A stretch of 64,000 nucleotides of DNA from Luteibacter sp. UNC138MFCol5.1 (GCF_900110505.1 NZ_FODZ01000001.1:462216-526215), one strand, 5' to 3'. Counted from the first letter of the stretch, positions 26,155 through 35,369 are shown. Notes: a model not told the origin generated them from the letters alone. Program-made: numbers and translations.

Positions 26155-26868
26155 TTACCAGCGGCCGGCATGCTGCCCGCCATCCACGTTGAGGATCTCG
26201 CCGGTGACGAACCGGGCGCGTTCCAGGTAGAGGATCGCGTCGACTACATCGGCGATCTCGCCCAGCCTGCCCACCGGATGCAGGCCGGCGAGGAATTCCA
26301 GCGAATCGTTCGCATGCATCGGCGTGCTGATGATGCCCGGCGCGACGGCGTTCACGCGTATGCCCGACCTGGCGTACTCGATGGCAAGGCCCCTCGTGAT
26401 GGCGGCGAGGCCCCCCTTGGTCAGCGACGCGAGCCCGCTGGGTACGCCTGCGATGGGTTGATCGACGATCGTCGTGGTGATCTGCACGATGTGGCCCGAG
26501 CCCTGTCGCAGCATCTGTTGCGCGACGAACTGCGTGATGTGGAAGAACCCCGCCAGGTTGACGTCGACGGCGTTGCGGAAATCCTCTTCGGTGAAGTCGA
26601 CGAACGGCTTCGAAAGGAAGATGCCGGCGTTGTTGATCAGCGTGTCGACGCGGCCGAAGCGTTCGATCGCGGTCGTGGCGACCTGTGCCGCCACGTTGCG
26701 ATCGGCGATGCTGCCGGCGACCGTCACCAGGTCGTCGTCGGTGGACGGACGGATGCCGCGCGAGTTGGCGACCACGGCGAAGCCGAGTCGGCGATACGCC
26801 TCGACGATTCCCGCGCCGATGCCCTGCGACGCGCCGGTGACCACGGCGACCTTGCGTTGCGATTCCAC
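26155..26868 (-). CDS. SDR-family oxidoreductase with altered active site
   Basis: A Rossmann-fold short-chain dehydrogenase/reductase of 237 residues. It keeps the cofactor motif TGASQGIG, NNAG and the PG motif (VAPGIISTPMHAND). The position of the catalytic Tyr of YxxxK is occupied by Ala (SGLASLTKGGLAA), while the Lys is retained. Some SDR subgroups with PSxLAxLTKGGL-type sequence share this, so the catalytic mechanism may differ or be lost. The start is the GTG at 26868; no ATG lies near. Probably in an operon with the tautomerase. Confidence 0.82.
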   Translation of the reverse strand: MESQRKVAVVTGASQGIGAGIVEAYRRLGFAVVANSRGIRPSTDDDLVTVAGSIADRNVAAQVATTAIERFGRVDTLINNAGIFLSKPFVDFTEEDFRNAVDVNLAGFFHITQFVAQQMLRQGSGHIVQITTTIVDQPIAGVPSGLASLTKGGLAAITRGLAIEYARSGIRVNAVAPGIISTPMHANDSLEFLAGLHPVGRLGEIADVVDAILYLERARFVTGEILNVDGGQHAGRW

Positions 26869-26945
26869 GGTGGTTGTCCCGTCAGCCTGCCTCCCGATGC
26901 TAGGCCTGGCGTACGTGCGGGGATTGCCGTTTTCTGCGCTGCCGG

Positions 26946-27323
26946 TCACTTCGAGACGCAGCCGCGCAGCAGGGGGCGGTCCGGGTCCTTGCGGGTGTCG
27001 TAGTAGTCGCCCTGGCGGCCCTTGCTCCACCACGTGACGAAGCCCGACTGGTATCGCACGCCATCGGCGGACGCCGTGGCGACGAGCAGCTGCGGTACGC
27101 GGTCCACCGGCAGCAACGCGAAACTCTGGCCGTTGCTGCCGTTGAAGTACGTCACACGGAAGGATTTGCCTCCGGGACAGCGGTACATCGCTTCGACGGG
27201 CGGGCCGACCTGAACCTGGGGCACGTGGAGCGCCGCGGCGACCGCGGGCGGGCACAGCGGCAGGCAGAGCGCCCACAGGCCGGCAAGCGGATGGCGGCGG
27301 TAACCGGGCTTCTTCGTCGTCAC
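26946..27323 (-). CDS. Secreted MliC-like lysozyme inhibitor domain protein
   Basis: A 125-residue exported protein with an N-terminal signal (hydrophobic segment about 13-31, cleavage probably after AVAA) but no lipobox. The mature part resembles the MliC/PliC C-type lysozyme inhibitor fold: YRCPGGKSFRVTYF, then PVDRVPQLLVATASADGVRYQSG and WWSKGRQGDYYD. MliC-type proteins bind lysozyme in the periplasm. The start is GTG at 27323 with GAGG eight bases upstream. It is divergent from the DUF3348 operon. Confidence 0.7.
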   Translation of the reverse strand: MTTKKPGYRRHPLAGLWALCLPLCPPAVAAALHVPQVQVGPPVEAMYRCPGGKSFRVTYFNGSNGQSFALLPVDRVPQLLVATASADGVRYQSGFVTWWSKGRQGDYYDTRKDPDRPLLRGCVSK

Positions 27324-27449
27324 GGCAGGTACCTCGATGGGGTGGGCGTCGGGGACGAGCGGTTCATGGCGTTGTACACCAGCGCGTGCCGCGACAGGGT
27401 CCCGGTCGCCGATAGCGTGTAAAATGGCGGTTTTTCAGCCAGTCTCATC

Positions 27450-28178
27450 GTGCAAGCAACTCGTCGGACGACCGTCCGCGGGCCGACGTTCATCCGCCTC
27501 CTGGCGCGCCTCGCGGACGTCGACGCCCCACAATCGAGCCAGTCGTTGCCGGACCACCTCAGCGGGTGGCTGAACTGGACGCAGGCGATCGCCCTGTCGA
27601 CGGCGCTCGACGGGCGGTTGCCCGAGCCAGACGACGAGGCACCGGCCTTCGAGGACGGCCCGGCGGCCGAATGCGCGCGCCTGCGCGAGGCCCTGGCCGA
27701 GACGATCGCCAACGCGCGTGAGCTGGTGCCTTCGGCCCAGCGCGAGCCGGCGCAGGTGCCTCCCGTGGAGGGCTGGGTGCCGCCGCCGCCCGACTATGCG
27801 CCCTACCGGCAGCGCTACCTCACGCTGCAGCGCGCCATGCAGGGCACCACCGGCCGCCTGCGGGGCGAACTGCGCGATCTCCTCGGCCGGGCGTCCGAGG
27901 ACATGGCACGGCTGGCGGAGCTCGATGCCGTGATGGAGCTGGCCCTGAGCCCGCGCGAGCAGCGTCTCCTGGGCACGGTGCCCGGCCTGCTGGAAACCCA
28001 TTTCGAACGCCTCCGTCGCGCGCACGCGGACGAGGGCTCGCCGGATGCTCCGGCCACGGCCACGCACGATGCGTGGCTCGACATCTTTCGCAAGGACATG
28101 CAGAGCGTCCTGCTCGCCGAACTGGACGTTCGTTTTCAACCGGTCGAAGGCCTGCTTGCGGCGCTCCGCGCCCGCTAA
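27450..28178 (+). CDS. DUF3348 family protein
   Basis: A soluble 242-residue protein matching the DUF3348 family, of unknown function. The N-terminus RGPTFIRLLARLADVD and the stretch WLNWTQAIALS are typical. The middle is helical (QRYLTLQRAMQGTTGRLRGEL) and the C-terminus ends AELDVRFQPVEGLLAAL. The start is GTG at 27450; no convincing ribosome site is seen. It is the first gene of the four-gene operon with DUF802, MotB/OmpA-like and DUF2894 genes, an arrangement conserved in many proteobacteria. That context suggests it is a cytoplasmic partner of the putative motor complex. Confidence 0.85.
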   Translation: MQATRRTTVRGPTFIRLLARLADVDAPQSSQSLPDHLSGWLNWTQAIALSTALDGRLPEPDDEAPAFEDGPAAECARLREALAETIANARELVPSAQREPAQVPPVEGWVPPPPDYAPYRQRYLTLQRAMQGTTGRLRGELRDLLGRASEDMARLAELDAVMELALSPREQRLLGTVPGLLETHFERLRRAHADEGSPDAPATATHDAWLDIFRKDMQSVLLAELDVRFQPVEGLLAALRAR

Positions 28179-28188
28179 CCGAGAAATC

Positions 28189-30318
28189 ATGTTCAGGAAT
28201 CTCCTCTATCTCTTCGTGTTCGTCGTGGGCCTCGCGGTCGTCGCCTGGATCGGCACCGGCTATGTCGGCAGCAATCCGCTCGGCGCGGCGATCGCGGCGT
28301 TGATCGGCGTCTGCTACGTCGCGGGCGCGCTCGAACTCTTCCGTTACCGTCAGGCGACGGGTTCGCTGGGCGCGGCCGTCGGCGAGCTGTCCGGCGAGCC
28401 GCCCTCGCTCGCCGCCTGGGTCGGCCGCCTGCATCCCGCGCTGCGCCAGACGGTGCGCCTGCGCGTGGAGGGCGAGCGCGTCGCGCTGCCGCCGCCGGTG
28501 CTCACCCCTTACCTCGTGGGCCTGCTGGTGTTGCTGGGCATGCTCGGCACGCTGCTGGGCATGATGGCCACGCTGCACGGCACGGGCCTGGCGCTCGAGA
28601 GCGCCACCGACCTGCAGGCGATCCGCAACTCGCTCGCCGCGCCGGTCAAGGGCCTCGGCTTCGCGTTCGGCACCTCCATCGCGGGCGTCGCCAGTTCCGC
28701 GATGCTCGGACTCCTTTCCGCGCTGTGCCGCCGCGAACGCGTCGCCGTGGTGCAGCAGCTCGACGCCGCGATCGCCACCACGCTGCGCGTGCATTCCCGC
28801 GCGCACCAGCGCGAGGAATCGTTCCGCCTGCTGCAGCGGCAGAGCGAAGCGATGCCGGCACTCGTCGATCGCCTGCAGGCGATGATCGAAGCGATCGAAC
28901 GCCAGGGCACCGTGGCCGGCGAGCGTCAGCTCGCCAGCCAGGAGACGTTCCAGGCGAAGACCGAAGCGATCCACCAGCGACTCGCCGCGGCCGTGGAGCA
29001 GTCGCTTCGCGAGAGCGTCGTCGAGAGCGCCCGTGCCGCGGGTGCAGCCTTCCAGCCGGTGGTCGACACCACCATGGCCGCGCTGGCGCGCGAGACCACC
29101 GCGTTGCACGAGGCGATCAACGCGTCCGTGAAGCAACAACTCGAAGGCCTTTCCACCGGTTTCGAAGCCGCCGCGACGCAGGTGTCGTCGATCTGGACCG
29201 ACGCGTTGGCCGCCCAACGCGCGGCGAACGACGACCTCGTCCGGCAGCAGCGCGACAGCCACGAAGCCCTGACCCGCGAGCTCGCCGGCACGCTGGAGGC
29301 GTTCGGCACGACGTTCGGTCAGCGTTCCGCGACGCTCGTCGACAACGTGACCTCGCGCCTGGACGCCACGGGCGCGGCGATCGCCGAGGGCTGGGGTGCC
29401 GCGCTGTCGCAGCAGCAGGCGGCAAACCGCGATGCCGCGGAACGCACCGAACAGGCGCTGGCGCAGGCGGCGGCGACGTTCGAACGACATGCCGCGTCGC
29501 TCGTCGAGAAGGTCGACGCGACGCAGCTCGCGTTGCAGGAAACGCTGCAGGCGCGCGACGACGCGCGTCTCGACGCATGGACGGGGGCGCTCACCCGCAT
29601 GGGCGACACGCTGGGCGAGCAGTGGGTCGCCACGGGCGATGCGACGGTCGCGCGCCAGCAGGCGATCTGCGACGTGTTCGAGTCCACGGCGAAGCAGGTC
29701 GCCGCGCAGGCGCAGGCCAGCGCGAGCCAGACAATCGCCGAGATCTCGCGTCTCCTGGACGCGGCGTCGGAAGCGCCGAAGGTGGCGGCCGAGGTCGTCG
29801 CCGAGCTGCGCCAGAAACTCTCCGACAGCATGCTGCGCGACACGGCGATGCTCGAGGAGCGCACGCGCCTGCTCGCGACGCTCGAAACCCTCCTCGATGC
29901 CGTGAACCACGCCTCCACCGAGCAGCGCACGGCGGTGGATGCACTCGTCGCGCAATCGGCGGAGCTGCTGGATCGTGTCGGCACGCGCTTCACCGATCAC
30001 ATCGAAGCCCAGACCGGCAAGCTCGAAACCGTGGCGGCGCAGGTGAGCGAAGGCGCATCGGGCATCGCCGGCCTCGGCGAAGCGCTCGGCGCGGCGGTGG
30101 CCTCGTTCGGAGAAGCAAACGGCGTGCTCACCGAGCACCTGCAGCAGGTCGCCTCCGCCCTCGACAAGTCGATGGCCCGCAGCGACGAGCAGCTGGCGTA
30201 CTACGTGGCCCAGGCGCGCGAGGTCGTCGACCTCAGCATGCTTTCGCAGAAGCAGATCGTCGAAGACCTGCAACGCCTCGCCAGCCAGCGCGATCGCGCC
30301 GGAGCCGGCGCGGCATGA
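28189..30318 (+). CDS. DUF802 family MotA/ZorA-like membrane protein with long coiled-coil tail
   Basis: A 709-residue protein with four hydrophobic helices (about 4-24, 29-51, 103-130 and 152-182) followed by roughly 520 residues of predicted coiled coil rich in Ala, Glu and Gln. The helix-3/4 pair, LVGLLVLLGMLGTLLGMMATLHG and VKGLGFAFGTSIAGVASSAMLG, follows the MotA/TolQ/ExbB pattern. The long cytoplasmic tail recalls ZorA of Zorya defence. The ATG at 28189 lies 10 bases after the DUF3348 stop; the stop overlaps the next ATG. With the adjacent MotB-like gene it probably forms a proton-driven stator. Function unknown. Confidence 0.82.
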   Translation: MFRNLLYLFVFVVGLAVVAWIGTGYVGSNPLGAAIAALIGVCYVAGALELFRYRQATGSLGAAVGELSGEPPSLAAWVGRLHPALRQTVRLRVEGERVALPPPVLTPYLVGLLVLLGMLGTLLGMMATLHGTGLALESATDLQAIRNSLAAPVKGLGFAFGTSIAGVASSAMLGLLSALCRRERVAVVQQLDAAIATTLRVHSRAHQREESFRLLQRQSEAMPALVDRLQAMIEAIERQGTVAGERQLASQETFQAKTEAIHQRLAAAVEQSLRESVVESARAAGAAFQPVVDTTMAALARETTALHEAINASVKQQLEGLSTGFEAAATQVSSIWTDALAAQRAANDDLVRQQRDSHEALTRELAGTLEAFGTTFGQRSATLVDNVTSRLDATGAAIAEGWGAALSQQQAANRDAAERTEQALAQAAATFERHAASLVEKVDATQLALQETLQARDDARLDAWTGALTRMGDTLGEQWVATGDATVARQQAICDVFESTAKQVAAQAQASASQTIAEISRLLDAASEAPKVAAEVVAELRQKLSDSMLRDTAMLEERTRLLATLETLLDAVNHASTEQRTAVDALVAQSAELLDRVGTRFTDHIEAQTGKLETVAAQVSEGASGIAGLGEALGAAVASFGEANGVLTEHLQQVASALDKSMARSDEQLAYYVAQAREVVDLSMLSQKQIVEDLQRLASQRDRAGAGAA

Positions 30319-30965
30319 GCGACGAGCTGGAATTCGAGAACGAATCCGGTACGCCGATCTGGGCCGCCTTCGGCGACCTGATGTCCGTGCTGCTTGGCGC
30401 GTTCGTGCTGATCCTCGTCGGCGTCATCGGGATGCAGCTCGCGCTGTCGAGCCGTCTCGACGAAGAGGTGAAGCACCGGCAGGCCGAGGAGCAGCGGCGC
30501 ACGACGCTCGAGCAGGCGCTTGCCGTGCCGCTCGCGGCGGGGCGCGTGACGCTGGTCAACGGACGCATCGGTATCCGCGGCAGCGTGCTTTTCGCGCTCA
30601 ACTCCGACCAGCTGCAGCCGGAGGGCCGCGAGTTGCTGAAGACGCTCGCGGGGCCGTTGTCGAGTTATCTCGCGTCGCGCGGCGAACTGCTGATGGTCAG
30701 CGGCTTCACCGACGACCAGCAGGTGCACGACGGCAACCGCCGGTTCGCCGACAACTGGGAGCTCTCGGCGGAGCGCGCGTTGACGGTCACGCGCACGTTG
30801 ATCGACGACGGTGTGCCCGCGTCGTCCGTGTTCGCCGCCGCCTTCGGCGCCGAGCAGCCGGTCGGTTCCAACGCGGACGAAGAAGGCCGTGCGAAGAACC
30901 GCCGCGTCGAACTCGCGCCGGTGCCGAAGTCCTCCAGCACCGGTCCGGCGGCGCATGGCCCGTAA
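30315..30965 (+). CDS. MotB/OmpA-like peptidoglycan-binding stator protein
   Basis: A 216-residue partner of the MotA-like protein. One N-terminal transmembrane helix (about 16-40) carries the MotB-type proton-binding aspartate D21 in WAAFGDLMSVLLGAFVLIL. A charged segment follows, then an OmpA C-terminal domain (about 75-200) with GFTDDQQVHDGNRRFADNWELSAERA and KNRRVEL, which would bind peptidoglycan. The ATGA overlap with the DUF802 gene implies coupled translation and fixed stoichiometry. Its stop lies inside the start of the DUF2894 gene. Confidence 0.85.
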   Translation: MSDELEFENESGTPIWAAFGDLMSVLLGAFVLILVGVIGMQLALSSRLDEEVKHRQAEEQRRTTLEQALAVPLAAGRVTLVNGRIGIRGSVLFALNSDQLQPEGRELLKTLAGPLSSYLASRGELLMVSGFTDDQQVHDGNRRFADNWELSAERALTVTRTLIDDGVPASSVFAAAFGAEQPVGSNADEEGRAKNRRVELAPVPKSSSTGPAAHGP

Positions 30966-31398
30966 GCGCCGCGACGACGATGCGAAGCAGGTCCCGGTGG
31001 CGACGTCCGCCGCGGGCGGCCTGCGTCAGCTCGTCGACGAACTCTCCGCGCGCGCGGCGGCGCGCGACGCGGCGGCGCCGGTGCCGTATCCCGAGCTTGG
31101 TGTCCTCGACGCGTTTCGCGCGCTCTGGTCGAGCGTGCGCACCGAAAGCCAGATGCGCGAATCCCTCGCGTATACGGCCGACGACGCCGGCCCGTTGAAC
31201 TCCAGTGCCCTCGTGCATCGTTCGATCGCGCTGATGCGCGAAACGTCGCCGGGCTACCTTCAGCACTTCCTGTCGTACGTCGACGGACTGGCCTGGATGG
31301 AGCGTCTCGGCGCCTCCCGAAGCGACGGTCCGAAGGGCGCGCAGCAGCCCGCGACGATCGGCAAACGCACCCGAGTGAAGCCTCGCGCGCGCAAGTGA
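30955..31398 (+). CDS. DUF2894 family protein
   Basis: A small, basic, soluble protein of 147 residues of the DUF2894 family, function unknown. The core LGVLDAFRALWSSVRTESQMRESLAYTADDAGPLNSSALVHRS is well formed and the C-terminus is Lys/Arg-rich (KRTRVKPRARK), perhaps for nucleic acid or membrane contact. The start at 30955 overlaps the preceding gene by 11 bases. It is the last gene of the DUF3348-DUF802-MotB/OmpA-DUF2894 operon; the constant company of these four families suggests a common complex. Confidence 0.8.
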   Translation: MARKRRDDDAKQVPVATSAAGGLRQLVDELSARAAARDAAAPVPYPELGVLDAFRALWSSVRTESQMRESLAYTADDAGPLNSSALVHRSIALMRETSPGYLQHFLSYVDGLAWMERLGASRSDGPKGAQQPATIGKRTRVKPRARK

Positions 31399-31529
31399 GT
31401 GCACGCGGCGATGCTTTCGTCCAAGCCGCGATGGAATCGTCCCACGACCACCCTTTCGTAGGGTTGCATGGCACGCGCGTTCTTCCGATAGTTCCCCGTC
31501 TTCGTTGACGAAAGGCCGGGAAGCGACAC

Positions 31530-34421
31530 ATGGGCACCATCTCCGACGACGTGCAGGTGGAGGGTGCCGAGGTGGTCTTCGGCCCGTTCCGGCTGTTGCC
31601 GGTCGAGCGACGGCTGCTGCGCGATGGCCAGCCGGTCGACATCGGCGGCCGGGCGCTGGACCTTCTCGTCGCGCTCGTCGAGCGTCCGGGCCGCGTACTG
31701 ACGAAGCGCGACATCATCCGGCGCGTCTGGCCCGACGTGGTCGTCGAGGAAGGCAGCCTGCGCTTCCACATGACATCGTTGCGCAAGATCCTCGGTGACG
31801 GCGAGGCCGGGGCCCGCTACATCGCCACGCAGGTGGGCGTCGGTTACGCGTTCGTCGCGCCCGTGCAGCGCGTCTTCGCCGAAGCGTCCATGCCTCTGGC
31901 CACGCCGGTGCATGGCGGTCTCGTCGCGGGCGCCGGACGGCTGCCGCGTCGCGCGCGGCTGATCGGTCGCGCGAACGACGTCGCGCGCGTGCTCGACCGC
32001 CTCGGAACATCGGTGCTCTACACGATCGCCGGCGCCGGCGGGGTCGGCAAGACGAGCCTCGCCGTCGAAGTGGGACACCGGCTCGTCGACGAAGGCCGCA
32101 CCGTGCGCTTCGTGGATCTCGCGCAGGTCGAGGATCCCGCGCTCGTTCCCTTCGCGCTCGCGAGCGCCCTCGAGATACCGGTGCAAACCGACGATCCGGT
32201 GAGCGTCCTCATCGCGCACCTGCGCGCCTCGACGCTCCTGATCGTCGTGGACAACTGCGAGCACGTCGTCGACGCCGCATCGGTGACGCTGGAACGCGTA
32301 CGATCGTCGGCGCCCGGCGTCGGCATCCTCGCCACCAGTCGCGAGCCGCTGCGCGCGACCGACGAGCACGTGCACTGGCTCGACCCGCTCGCCTTTCCCG
32401 CGGAAGGGGACGGCGTTCCGGACGACCTGCTCGCCTTTCCCGCCATGGAGCTCTTCATCGAGCGCGCGCGGGCGGGTAGCGCGATGCCCGAGCCGGGCCC
32501 TGAAGATCGACGCCTGATCGCCGACATCTGCCGGCGACTCGACGGCATGGCGCTGCCCATCGAACTGGCGGCGCTGCGCGTGGGCACGCATGGGGTCGCG
32601 GCGACGCACGCCATGCTCGGCGAGCGTTTCAGCCTCGGCTGGTCCGGCCGGCGTACGGCGGTACCGCGGCAGCAGACGTTGCGCGCGACCCTGGACTGGA
32701 GTTACGAGCTGCTCTCCACCGCCGAGCGGCTCGCCTTCGATCGGCTGTCGGTGTTCGTCGGCCCGTTTTCCTTCGACGCGACCGCGCATGTCCTCGCCGA
32801 CGCGCGCATGGACGCGGACACCGCGATCGCGACCCTCGACGCCCTCGCGGCCAAGGGCCTCGTGGCCGTGGATCGCGGCGTCGCGGCCGGCTCGTTCCGC
32901 TTGCTGGAAATGACCCGAGCTTACGCGCGCGAGCGCATGGCACGGCACGGCGACGCGGAGGTGCGCGCACTGCAGCGCCGGCACGCGGCGTACTTCCTGC
33001 GTGTGCTCGACTCGCTCGGCGAAACGGGCGAGGAAGCGGTGCGCGAGTCGATGCGGCTCAGTTGCCAGTTCGGCAACGTGCGCAGCGCGCTGGAATGGAG
33101 CTTCGGCCCGCAGGGCGAAAGCACCATCGCCATCCCCCTCGCCACCGTCAGCTCGCGGCTTTTCCTGCGCTTCTCGTTCATGGCGGAATGCCGCACGTGG
33201 TGCGAGCGCGCGCTGAACCTCCTCGGGATGCCGTACGTGGGCACGGCGGTGGAGTTCGAGTTGCAGGCCGCGCTCGGACTCGTGCGCATGTTCACGCTCG
33301 GCAATACCGATGCGACGGGAGTCGCCCTGCGCCGTGCGCTCGAGATCGCCCAGGCACTGGACCGTCCCTGGGACCAGCTGCGCATCCTCGGCCGGCTGCA
33401 GATCTACGAGGAACGCCTCGGCGACTTCGCGGCGTCGCTCGCGTGGGCCGAACTCGCCACCGAGGTCGGCCGCGCGATCGACGAACCGGAGGCCATCGCG
33501 GTCGCGGCGTCGCTCGCCGGCGTGTCGCAGCACCTGCTGGGCGACCAGGCGGCCGCACGGCGCTCGCTCGAGCTTTCGCTGCGCTACAGCCTGCCCTCCG
33601 AGCTCAGTCGCACGATCCACTACGGATTCGATCACCGCAATCGCTCATGCATCGCGCTGGCGCGCACGCTGTGGCTACAGGGGCACGCCGACCAGGCGCG
33701 GCACTGGGTACACCGCGCGTTGCGCGAAGCCGTCGCGCTCGATCATCCGGTCACCCACTGCATCGCGTTGATCTGGACGCTTTCGGTGCACATCTGGACG
33801 GGCGAGATCGATCGCGTGAAGGAAGCGCTCTCCACGTTCTCGGTCGCCGCGAACGCGAACATCTTCCGCCCGTACATCGCGGCGGCGGACGGTTTCCAAG
33901 GCATCGTGCAGGTACTCGGTGGCTGTTCCGGTCGGGCCGTGGACACGATCCGCGACAGCCTCGCGCGACTGAAGGCGATGCGCTACGAACTGCTGACGAC
34001 CACGTTCGAGATCGCCCTGATCGAGGCGTTGCTCTCCAGCGACAGACCCCTCGAAGCGCAGGAGCTCGTCGAGGCGAGCATCGCGCACTGCGAGCGCACA
34101 GGCGAAGCCTTCGCGCTGCCCGAACTGCTTCGACTCAAGGCCGCGGTGTCGCGGCGGCTGGGCGCTTCCGACAGCACGTTCGAGGAGACGCTTCAGCGCG
34201 CGCTCGATCTCGCCACGGCGCAGTCGGCATCGGCGTGGGCGCTTCGCTGCGCGATGGACCTCGCGCGTCACTGGCGTTCCACGTCGCGCCACGCCGAGGC
34301 GGACGCGCTCCTGGTGTCATACCGCGATGCCTTCGTCGAAGGTGCCGATACGCGGGACCTGCGCGAGCTCGGCGCGTTGATGGTCGACGTCGGCGCAGGG
34401 CAGCAGCAGGGTGACGCATAG
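31530..34421 (+). CDS. Winged-helix transcriptional regulator with NB-ARC-type ATPase domain
   Basis: A 963-residue regulator. The N-terminal OmpR-type winged helix occupies about 17-110 (VFGPFRLLPVERRLL, then RVLTKRDIIRRVWPD and RYIATQVGVGYAF). An AP/NB-ARC ATPase follows, with Walker A GAGGVGKTS (168-176), Walker B LLIVVDNCEHV, and the LATSREPL and GMALPIELAA motifs. The remainder (about 500-963) is helical and TPR-like. Such signal-transduction ATPases with numerous domains oligomerise on ligand binding to regulate transcription. The trigger is unknown. Its 3' end overlaps the convergent histidine kinase by 105 bases. Confidence 0.87.
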   Translation: MGTISDDVQVEGAEVVFGPFRLLPVERRLLRDGQPVDIGGRALDLLVALVERPGRVLTKRDIIRRVWPDVVVEEGSLRFHMTSLRKILGDGEAGARYIATQVGVGYAFVAPVQRVFAEASMPLATPVHGGLVAGAGRLPRRARLIGRANDVARVLDRLGTSVLYTIAGAGGVGKTSLAVEVGHRLVDEGRTVRFVDLAQVEDPALVPFALASALEIPVQTDDPVSVLIAHLRASTLLIVVDNCEHVVDAASVTLERVRSSAPGVGILATSREPLRATDEHVHWLDPLAFPAEGDGVPDDLLAFPAMELFIERARAGSAMPEPGPEDRRLIADICRRLDGMALPIELAALRVGTHGVAATHAMLGERFSLGWSGRRTAVPRQQTLRATLDWSYELLSTAERLAFDRLSVFVGPFSFDATAHVLADARMDADTAIATLDALAAKGLVAVDRGVAAGSFRLLEMTRAYARERMARHGDAEVRALQRRHAAYFLRVLDSLGETGEEAVRESMRLSCQFGNVRSALEWSFGPQGESTIAIPLATVSSRLFLRFSFMAECRTWCERALNLLGMPYVGTAVEFELQAALGLVRMFTLGNTDATGVALRRALEIAQALDRPWDQLRILGRLQIYEERLGDFAASLAWAELATEVGRAIDEPEAIAVAASLAGVSQHLLGDQAAARRSLELSLRYSLPSELSRTIHYGFDHRNRSCIALARTLWLQGHADQARHWVHRALREAVALDHPVTHCIALIWTLSVHIWTGEIDRVKEALSTFSVAANANIFRPYIAAADGFQGIVQVLGGCSGRAVDTIRDSLARLKAMRYELLTTTFEIALIEALLSSDRPLEAQELVEASIAHCERTGEAFALPELLRLKAAVSRRLGASDSTFEETLQRALDLATAQSASAWALRCAMDLARHWRSTSRHAEADALLVSYRDAFVEGADTRDLRELGALMVDVGAGQQQGDA

Positions 34422-35369
34422 GCCACCGGCGTCGCGGTTGGCGAGGCGCAACCGGCCGCCGAGGTTGAGCGCCAGCCGATGCGCGATCGCGAGACCGAGT
34501 CCGGATCCTTCGGTGTCGGGGTCGGTGCCACGGCGCACGCGATAGAGCGGGCGCAGGACGGCGTCCAGCTCGTGTTCGGGGATGCCCGGGCCACGGTCCG
34601 ACACGTCGATGCCCACGGCGCCCGACTCCGTTCTGTGGATGCTGAGCTCCGCATGCCCGCCGTGCTTCACCGCGTTGTCGACGAGGTTGGCGAGGATGCG
34701 CCGGAGGTCGTTGGGGCAGGTGTGGATTACGAGGGAGGGCACCGCCGCGAACGCGACCGGCTTCCCCGCGTCCCTGTAATCGCACGCGAGGCTGTCGACG
34801 AAGGCGATGAGGCAGAGCTTCACCGGTGACTCGCTCGGCGCTTCGGCGCAGCGCGCATAGCGGACCCCGTCGCGGACGAGGCGCTCCATGCGGTGCAGAT
34901 CGTCGATCACATACGGCCGCCCGGGCACCTCTTCCATGGCCTCGACGCGAAGACGCATGCGCGCGATGGGCGTCTGCAGGTCGTGCGCGATCGCGGAGAG
35001 GAACGCCAGCCGCTCCGCCACGTGATCACGTACGCGCAGGTGGATCGCGCGCAGCGCGTGGGTCGTCCGCGCCATGTCGGCCGACGCGCTCGCCGGTGGC
35101 GGCGGGAGCACGTACGCCGGATCGAAGCGTTCGAGCAGCTCGGCCGTCTCGTTGAGCGGGCGCACGGCGACGCCGATCGCATGCCACGTCCACGGCAGCA
35201 TCGACACGAACGCGACCGTGGCGCCGACGGCGACGGGCGCCCCGGCCAGAATGAGGAGCACGCAGGCCACTTGCGCGAAGAAGATACCCGCGCATTGCAG
35301 CAGCATGATGCGCGCGGCGAGCCCATGCGGCAGGGCGAAGCGAATGGGAAAGGACATCGGGCGGTTCAT
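34317..35369 (-). CDS. Orphan membrane sensor histidine kinase
   Basis: A 350-residue inner-membrane kinase with two N-terminal helices (about 18-42 and 46-68), a HAMP-like region (69-120), HisKA with phospho-acceptor H129 in SAIAHDLQTP, and HATPase_c with N box NLVDNAVKHGG, G1 DRGPGIPEHEL and G2 GSGLGLAI. There is almost no periplasmic loop, so it probably senses a membrane or intracellular signal. The ATG at 35369 has GAGGAGG seven bases upstream. No response regulator is adjacent. The last 34 codons are antisense to the end of the NB-ARC regulator gene. Confidence 0.87.
   Translation of the reverse strand: MNRPMSFPIRFALPHGLAARIMLLQCAGIFFAQVACVLLILAGAPVAVGATVAFVSMLPWTWHAIGVAVRPLNETAELLERFDPAYVLPPPPASASADMARTTHALRAIHLRVRDHVAERLAFLSAIAHDLQTPIARMRLRVEAMEEVPGRPYVIDDLHRMERLVRDGVRYARCAEAPSESPVKLCLIAFVDSLACDYRDAGKPVAFAAVPSLVIHTCPNDLRRILANLVDNAVKHGGHAELSIHRTESGAVGIDVSDRGPGIPEHELDAVLRPLYRVRRGTDPDTEGSGLGLAIAHRLALNLGGRLRLANRDAGGLCVTLLLPCADVDHQRAELAQVPRIGTFDEGIAV

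Noticed and set aside
27450-31398. Zorya anti-phage system
   Set aside because: ZorA/ZorB-like proteins are present, but there is no ZorC/ZorD helicase or ZorE nuclease; the partners are DUF3348 and DUF2894, so a different conserved operon is the better call.
34317-35369. Response regulator partner for the orphan kinase in the adjacent NB-ARC gene
   Set aside because: The winged helix of that gene is OmpR-like, but it has no receiver domain with a phospho-acceptor Asp.
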